From Mesocentrotus franciscanus (taxonomy: Eukaryota; Echinodermata; Echinoidea; Camarodonta; Strongylocentrotidae): a stretch of DNA of 64,000 bases. The translations under genes were made by a program, and so were the position numbers. The first letter of the stretch is position 1, and the number at the start of each line of letters is the position of its first letter. This document shows, piece after piece, positions 57,948 through 64,000 of this stretch. Location: the NCBI GenBank assembly GCA_037976565.1, contig CP137667.1, positions 33,115,420 to 33,179,419 on the forward strand. The letters are read 5' to 3'. The notes under the pieces are model-generated. The model saw only the letters and a program-made list of their open reading frames with translations. It was not told the origin of the DNA and searched no databases.

Positions 57948-59344
57948 GTAAGAACTGACGGCAAAAAAGGAAAATGTTTGAATACATGACCATATGATCT
58001 ATTTCGTGTGAATTTGGCCTAATAATCACAATGATGATTCTCAAAGTTGTGTTCATTCTATACAAAAAAGGGTTACAGTGTAAAAGTCGCTGAAGTAGAG
58101 TACATCTTGCAGAAAAGCGAATATCCTAGATATCACGATTGCTAGGCGTACAATTTATGAAAAGCTAATATGTACTTCCATATTCTTAAAACTTAAAATT
58201 AGTTCAGAATACCACGTTTATCAGAAGCCGTAGTCTACAGGCACAACGCCTTGTCAATCACTGTGCCTAATAGTGTCTGTACTCTGAGACTACTCTGACG
58301 GCATATTGGATAGGCTGCTCCTTATTTGGCACAGCCAGAGACTGGCCAGGCTCTGCTCAAGGCTTTGTAAACGGTGGTAAAGTGTCAAATTAGAGTATGT
58401 GCCTGTATACTAGAACCGCCTTGCTGTGGGCCGCAGCCCAATATCGTCTGACAAAAGCAAAATAAAAACAGTAAAAGGATGATCCCCTCAAGGGGGTAAG
58501 CACATTCCTTCTGTTGTGTACTTATAAGGTAGGCCTATCCCACTTCGGTTAAAAGGGAGACACGTGACCTCCTAAATGTGCATGGTAGTTGAGATGATCT
58601 ATGATAAGATAAGCGACATAGATACATAAATAATTTATAATGAAAGAATTTCATCAGAACTCTAAATTCTTGATAATCTATTATGTAAACCTGTTTCTTA
58701 TTACAGACCAGTAAACTAAAGCTTCATTGGAATTGCATATATGGCACGGTAATCTTCCTTTCTGTTGGTATGTACCCTACTCTTAAAAAACAAAATTCCT
58801 AACCCTATTGCAACCCTATTTAAATTTGTGTTATCTATGTTTTTCCCGATTTTTTTAATATGCTCATACTTAATATTTGTCATGATTATTCTTAAACGAA
58901 ATTTATTATTTTCCTTTGTATTCAAAAATCTGTTTGCCTTCTTGTTGTTTATTCATCTCAGACTTCTCACCTCAAATACAATGTAAACTATTTTCTATAT
59001 GTGTGGTGTGTAGGTTAAAAAGCAACATTATAGATATTTGTTTTTATTTCTTTAAAGTATGAACTTTATCTGGCGGCATAGATAAATAAGATTCTAGTTG
59101 AAACAGCATTTGTAGCCTGCAGTGGCTTAACTATCAGAGGGGCATCCCCTTCGTCCACAAAGGGCGGAAAAGGGTCGGGAGGGAGAGGGGAAGAACGTGA
59201 AAAGAATGTGATATGACCACTTTCATCCACACAAGATGGGCTTGTTTATTCACATTTCATAAACACAATACGATTGGTGCCCCTAGCTCCCATAATGTCA
59301 GTGCAAGACCTTCTTGCACAAATTCACACTTTTTAAAAAATCAT

Positions 59345-59560
59345 TCTTCTTCTCCGTATTGTTATTATCATTATTATTATTATTATTATTATCATTTTAT
59401 TATTATTATCATCATCATTATTATAATTAGGATTATGTTGTTGTTGTTGGTGGTGTTCGTTTTATCATAATCATCATCACCATCAACGTCATCACCACCA
59501 TCGCCATCATCACTATCATCTTATCACTATCGTCAACATCATTATCATCATCATCATCAT
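59345..59560. repeat. (ATT)n and (ATC)n microsatellites before the second gene's exon
   Basis: (TTA)n at 59360-59430 and (ATCATC)-type units at 59465-59560, ending 12 bases before the putative acceptor. Confidence 0.93.
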
Positions 59561-59572
59561 TCTGGCACACAG

Positions 59573-59806
59573 CTTTACCCGCGCCATTAGATGCAATGGA
59601 AAGAACACAAACCTGCCACAAGAACGTGTTTGGACTCAACTACACCTTACCAATGTTCAACGAGTGTCTGCAGAAGCAACATACCAACGGCAGTATGGTA
59701 CAGACGATTCCGAAGCTCATCCCTATTCCGACTGCGGCTAACCGTTGCCCTAGACGGAAAGGAAAGTTAGGAATTCCTCCTGGATACAGAACATGCAGCT
59801 TTCCTG
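59573..59806 (+). CDS. Second gene: internal exon, cysteine-containing, unknown fold (partial gene)
   Basis: An exon of 234 bases between GGCACACAG (or an alternative ATTAG ending at 59590) and CCTG|GTAATT, phase 1 to 1. It codes about 78 residues including QTCHKNVFGLNYTLPMFNEC and PPGYRTCSFP, with four Cys and possible N-glycosylation at NYT and NGS, so it is probably extracellular. The outgoing phase matches the EGF exon at 63393, where the split codon becomes Asp. I do not recognise the domain. The acceptor lies next to an (ATC)n microsatellite, which leaves the left boundary uncertain. Confidence 0.6.
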
Positions 59807-59859
59807 GTAATTATATAGACTCCCCTTCTTTTGTAACACAAAAGTAGGCTATAAATATG

Positions 59860-60220
59860 AGGGCACTCGTTTTCCGAAGTTAAATTCTATGAAGGTTCAT
59901 AATTCCGGAATACAAACTTCAAATTCCAGGCCCGGTAGTTTATTATCCCAAAATTAAATAGGGTTCATTTGGGCTGTCCACTCCTATGGATCGTTCTTCC
60001 GAAGGTCCATAATTTTGAAAATGATGCAAGGTCTCATAATTCCGAAAATGGAATAGGGTTAAAAATTCCAAAGTTTCGTAATTCCGAGAATAATATAGTT
60101 TTCCAAGCCTTTCTATTGAATTTTCGGAATTATGAACATTCCTTCGAACTATGAACCCAATTACCTATTCGGAATTACCAACCTTCGGTTTAACGAAATT
60201 TTTGAATATACGAAGCTTCG
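59860..60220. repeat. Degenerate palindromic array of a GGTTCATAATTCCGAA word
   Basis: Words such as AGGTTCATAATTCCGGAA, AGGTCCATAATTTTGAAA, GGTCTCATAATTCCGAAA, AGTTTCGTAATTCCGAG and their inverse TTTTCGGAATTATGAACATT recur every 20-40 bases in both orientations, with CGAAG between. Confidence 0.78.
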
Positions 60221-60347
60221 TGAGAACGGCATGTACGATAGAGGAGGGGCCGGGTGTCTTCATCTTAGCCCCGCCCTCATTACAGTAAACCTCACATAGA
60301 AATCAAAAATGCATCTTTCTCCATCTACATGTATTTACCCATCGAAT

Positions 60348-60715
60348 TTAAAGGGGAAATCCATCCTGATATTAAGTTGGTTTTAGTGGAAACATAAACT
60401 TGAATGGAACCGGTCAGTGAAAATTTGAGCAAATTACGATTAAACATAAGAAGGTTATGAATTTTCGAAGTTGCGATCAAGCAAACACAAATTGGCAACA
60501 CTGTGACGTCTCTCGCGAGCTCCTCTCATATATGCTCTGTATGTAAGATTTCAAAAAATGTAATTTCTTCTTTTTTGATGACGGGTTACATTTTTCCATA
60601 CAGGGGTTGAATAGAAACACATTTGCAAAAATTATATTCAGGGTGCTTGTATGATTGAAAATTTCCTTGAGGAAAAATAAAAAATATCAGATTTTTGTTA
60701 TAGTACAGAGCGAAT
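60348..60715. mobile_element. TTAA-flanked element D1, truncated copy
   Basis: Starts TTAAAGGGGAAATCCATCCT and follows 9369-9730 (AACACAAATTGG, TGTGACGT, GCGAGCTCC) but lacks the right end. Confidence 0.75.
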
Positions 60716-60759
60716 GGTCGGACTCGAGTTTCATAAAAGTTTGAGAAGCGCTGGTTAAC

Positions 60760-61305
60760 GTGGTCATAACTTTATTTCCATTACCATCAAACACCATATT
60801 CTCAATGAATTACCCCGTTACCTTGCAAACCTCACGTTTAGAGTTCTGTCAGATTTTTATTTTCCTGTCATTATGGGGCAAAAATGCATTTAAGATACAA
60901 ATTACTTTTTTATTAGAACAAACCGGTAATTACCACGCTACGTGGTCATGATTTTATATCCATAACCATCAAACACCATATTCTCAATGAATTACCCCGT
61001 TACCTTGCAAACCTCACGTTTAGAGTTCTGTCAGATTTTTATTTTCCTGTCATTATGGGGCAAAAATGCATTTCAGATACAAATTACTTTTTTATTAGAA
61101 CAATTAAACCGGTAATTACCGCGCTACGTGGTCATGATTTTATATCCATAACCATCAAACACCATATTCTCAATGAATTACCCTGTTAACTTGCAAACCT
61201 CACGTTTAGAGTTCTGTCAGATTTTTATTTTCCTTTCATTATGGGGCAAAAGTGCATTTAAGATACAAATGACTTTTTTATTATATAGAACCAACCGGTA
61301 GTTAC
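60760..61305. repeat. Tandem repeat, three units of 182-186 bp
   Basis: Units start at 60760, 60942 and 61128 with GTGGTCAT and contain ACCATCAAACACCATATTCT and GAGTTCTGTCAGATTTTTAT. They are over 90% identical. The open frame across unit 1 is incidental. Confidence 0.95.
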
Positions 61306-61541
61306 CTTTTTCTTTTTTGTACCTCTTGCCAATACAGAGTAGTACGTAGTATGTATACCGGCGCTTGTAAAGGAGGAGCAAGAGGCGAAATATTATTTTG
61401 TCCCTCGTGACAATTTTTCGACCAAGGGAAAAAATATATAGCTACGCTGTATACACTAGTAGCTATAGCCGGGTGTGGAATGATTTCGTTAGCTATTGTA
61501 AGATTGCACATGGAAACGCATGAAGTGAAGACAGATCGTGC

Positions 61542-61977
61542 GGGGCGGTGTTTACAATCAACTTAAGTTGGGTTTGAACTATGACATGCCAATGGTCAAA
61601 TTTCGAATCGTGTTCGCAAATCTACTAAATTGACGTTTTTTGGTACAGTTTTTTGGGTACAGTTTATTGCTGAAGAAAATTGTTTACTCTATTTCAACTT
61701 TATTTTATTTCATTTCAACATTTCAACAAAAGACTTGGACTTATACTATTATACTATGAAAGGCAGTTTAAACACCTAACAAATCTTGAACCAGATGTAA
61801 AATTAGAGGGAAACTCCCTAAGAAATTATGATCTTTCGATTATTTCTTTTCTTCAACAATTAACTACCAGAAAATTGTCAATTCTATAAATTTGTGACCA
61901 CGATTTCCACGTCCCTCGAAATGCCTGCCATATTTCAAGTCCAACTTAAGTCGATATTAGTCTTTTGTGAAACGCCC
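61542..61977. mobile_element. MITE family G, diverged copy 4
   Basis: Left GGGGCGGTGTTTACAATCAA, right GTCTTTTGTGAAACGCCC, with TTTGTGACCACGATTTC in the interior. It is longer than the others through internal AT-rich sequence. Confidence 0.7.
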
Positions 61978-63392
61978 AAAGGTCTCAAAAGACCCTTACT
62001 TATATAAATAGTCAGTCTCCCCTTCAATAATCAGAGCCCTCAAAAAAGTGATTTCCTAACTGAACTATACTGGGTCGCAGGAAAACATATATTATGCCGC
62101 TCCCGATGCCAAGGCCTTGATATGGGGTTGTCAGGTCAATTTTCCCCTTAAAGCTGATAGAAAAATATGTATATAAAAAAAATAACGACCTGTGGCTGTA
62201 CTATACAATGAGTATAAAACTGACAACATTTTTCATCAGGAAGGGGGTGGCAGATCTAGATCTCTGCAGAGACTACAAAAGTGCCTTCCAATTTCGCACC
62301 GAGAACGATTTTAGTGTATAATGTTGCTTCAAACTTGATCAATAACAATTTAAAGCCTTAAGGAGTACTTCAACACATTTCAAAATAACATTTCCACAAT
62401 GTATAGTCATGCAAGACAGTGAACTCTACTGGGGATAGCGCTACACCTAATGGACGCAAAAATTGAATGGATGAACGATTGATTGATAGATTGATTTTTA
62501 AGTATAAATACATGTACAATTATTCACAGAATGATAATGAGAAATAGAAAAAATATAAACTTTTACCGGTGAAAGCTGGTAGTTTTCTTATTTCCATTTC
62601 CGTTAGTTCATATAAAGTTGTAGGTTTTTTTCATTTGATTGAGTATGCAATCAAAAGCAAGACCAAAACCTGCTCACCAGTCTCATATTTTTTTAAATCT
62701 TTTTTTATTTCTCCAAATGTGTAATACAAACAAAAACATACAATTGAATATAATAACTAAACGTTTTCCATATTGATATGAATTGCTTATACATAAACAT
62801 AATTAAACAAAAACTTCTTTGCAGTATATAACTTGGCAACAAAGTGAACTTAAGGTACATAAACATAATTTATAAGTCAATTGCACGTTATTCACTTATT
62901 AAAAAAAAAACCTTAACAAATCTGGAGGTTATTTCACTGGTGCAATGCCTGCCCCACCCTGCCCCCCTCCCTCCCACAAACACACACAACACACGCGCAC
63001 GCACACCACACACACACACTACTTACTCAGTGAATGTCTGCTAACTTTCTCAACTGAAGAAAAATATACTAAATAATTAAGTTGACCAGGCCGCACAAAT
63101 AGAGTTATACTTTAACAAGCTCACGATGGAGAGGAAAAACAAATCTTATTTAACCCTTAGCTGCTGCCACTTTAGAAAATGTAATTCCAGCTTTCCCATT
63201 TCTTTTCCTCATCCCTATAATTAAAAATGCTTTTCTTCATTTTGTCTAAAGTTAGTACTTGCCCCCGATCTTGACATAAATATAACATACTTAACCATGA
63301 AAATTATAGTATTACAGATATACTCACGTATGAACACATGAACGCACACACACACCCAAACAAGGCCCGTATCTTTACTTTATCTTTAATAG
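61978..63392. other. Intron of the second gene
   Basis: AT-rich with a CA-rich patch near 62975-63020. No element recognised. Confidence 0.45.
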
Positions 63393-63494
63393 ATTGTGAC
63401 AAGGAGCTCTGTCAAAACGGCTGGTGTGAGGAGACTCTGGAAAGCTATCTATGCCACTGTTCACCTGGATTTCAAGGGAAACATTGCGATGAGC
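63393..63494 (+). CDS. Second gene: EGF-like domain exon (partial gene)
   Basis: An exon of 102 bases between ATCTTTAATAG and GAGC|GTGAGA, phase 1 to 1, the usual form of a shuffled EGF exon. The six cysteines are spaced C-x4-C-x4-C-x8-C-x1-C-x8-C, with NGW after the second Cys and SPGFQGKHC at the end. No Ca-binding D/N-x-D/N-E/Q pattern is obvious. It is extracellular by type. The downstream exons lie beyond the window. Confidence 0.85.
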
Positions 63495-63902
63495 GTGAGA
63501 ACAATATTACAGAGAATTTTAGTTATGATATAGGTTTAAAAAAACATGTTAAGAGTATTTTGTGACCTTTCCTATTCTTTTTATGTCATGTAAGTTTTGA
63601 AGAATATCATAGCAGTAGACCTAATACGTAGTAGTATGGTCTATGGTTTAGAAAGTTTGAATGTGCAGACAGTAGAAGAAGGTATCTTGAGGAGTAAAGA
63701 AAGAGCTGCGTGTTGTGAAACTGTTGTCAGGTCTGATAGAAAAAACATAAGTCCCCCTTGTCCCTTGATAAATCCCTCATTAAAGAGAGTGTATCCCTTT
63801 TTTAAAGCGTTTTTCAAATTTCATGACATTTGGCACAGATCCGCATTTTCTATATAATATGAAATCGCACAGTCACAGTTTCCGTAAAATGTGAGTAGAT
63901 GT

Positions 63903-64000
63903 GTTGTGGTCTAGTAGATAAGTCCCCGGACTGTGAACCACAAGGTACGGTGCCCGAATCCCTGCCGCATCACTAACGTCCTCTGGAAAGATATTAATCT
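63903..64000 (+). mobile_element. tRNA-derived SINE type 2, cut by window end
   Basis: TTGTGGTCTAGTAGATAAGT, then TGCCCGAATCCCTGCC and CACTAACGTCCTCTGGAAAG. Confidence 0.75.

Noticed and set aside
60760..60951. 63-codon frame
   Set aside because: It falls in a 182-bp tandem repeat and is not maintained as a gene-like unit.

Overview
The window reads as nuclear DNA of a marine invertebrate deuterostome, most likely an echinoderm. This is inferred from intron-rich genes, a very high load of short inverted-repeat (MITE-like) elements and tRNA-derived SINEs, (GA)n/(CT)n tracts, constant recurrence of the palindromic word ACATGTA, and an immunoglobulin-superfamily receptor. The species cannot be named from the sequence alone. 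No prokaryotic or organellar features were seen.

The one complete coding gene is on the + strand. It runs from a start codon at 21060 to a stop at 45271 in about 18 coding exons, and every junction keeps frame when joined by hand. It encodes a type I membrane protein of about 1,120 residues: signal peptide, seven Ig domains (the first V-like), one fibronectin III domain, a short linker, one membrane span and a cytoplasmic tail. The FN3 domain carries a W-x-P-G-F-x-G-G-x-x-Q motif and the overall layout matches the nephrin/hibris group. The tail holds an NPVYDDV motif (NPxY plus a YDxV-type site) and three ITIM/ITSM-like tyrosines (LIYAEV, TIYASL, LIYENI). So the outside looks like nephrin and the tail looks like a paired inhibitory immune receptor. 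The coding end and early 3' UTR are duplicated in tandem (about 180 bp each), leaving a second open ITIM-like copy (LVYKNI) beyond the stop.

The first 20 kb holds no convincing coding exon. It has simple repeats, several MITE families, diverged tandem repeats and two or three splice-flanked non-coding segments that could be 5' UTR exons. The introns of the receptor are also packed with MITEs and SINEs. From 45.3 to 51.1 kb lies a possible long 3' UTR ending near an AATAAA at 51067.

From 51.2 to 56.5 kb the window is a nest of transposons. The clearest is a 1,960-bp non-autonomous hAT-type element with a perfect 8-bp target duplication, whose interior has become a minisatellite built on a GTGCCCCTTTT word; it sits inside a smaller fold-back element. 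A TG-rich minisatellite follows, interrupted by a poly(A)-tailed insertion.

The last 5 kb contains two + strand exons with matching phase (59573-59806 and 63393-63494), the second coding a complete six-cysteine EGF-like domain. They are the visible part of a second, incomplete gene that continues past the right edge.
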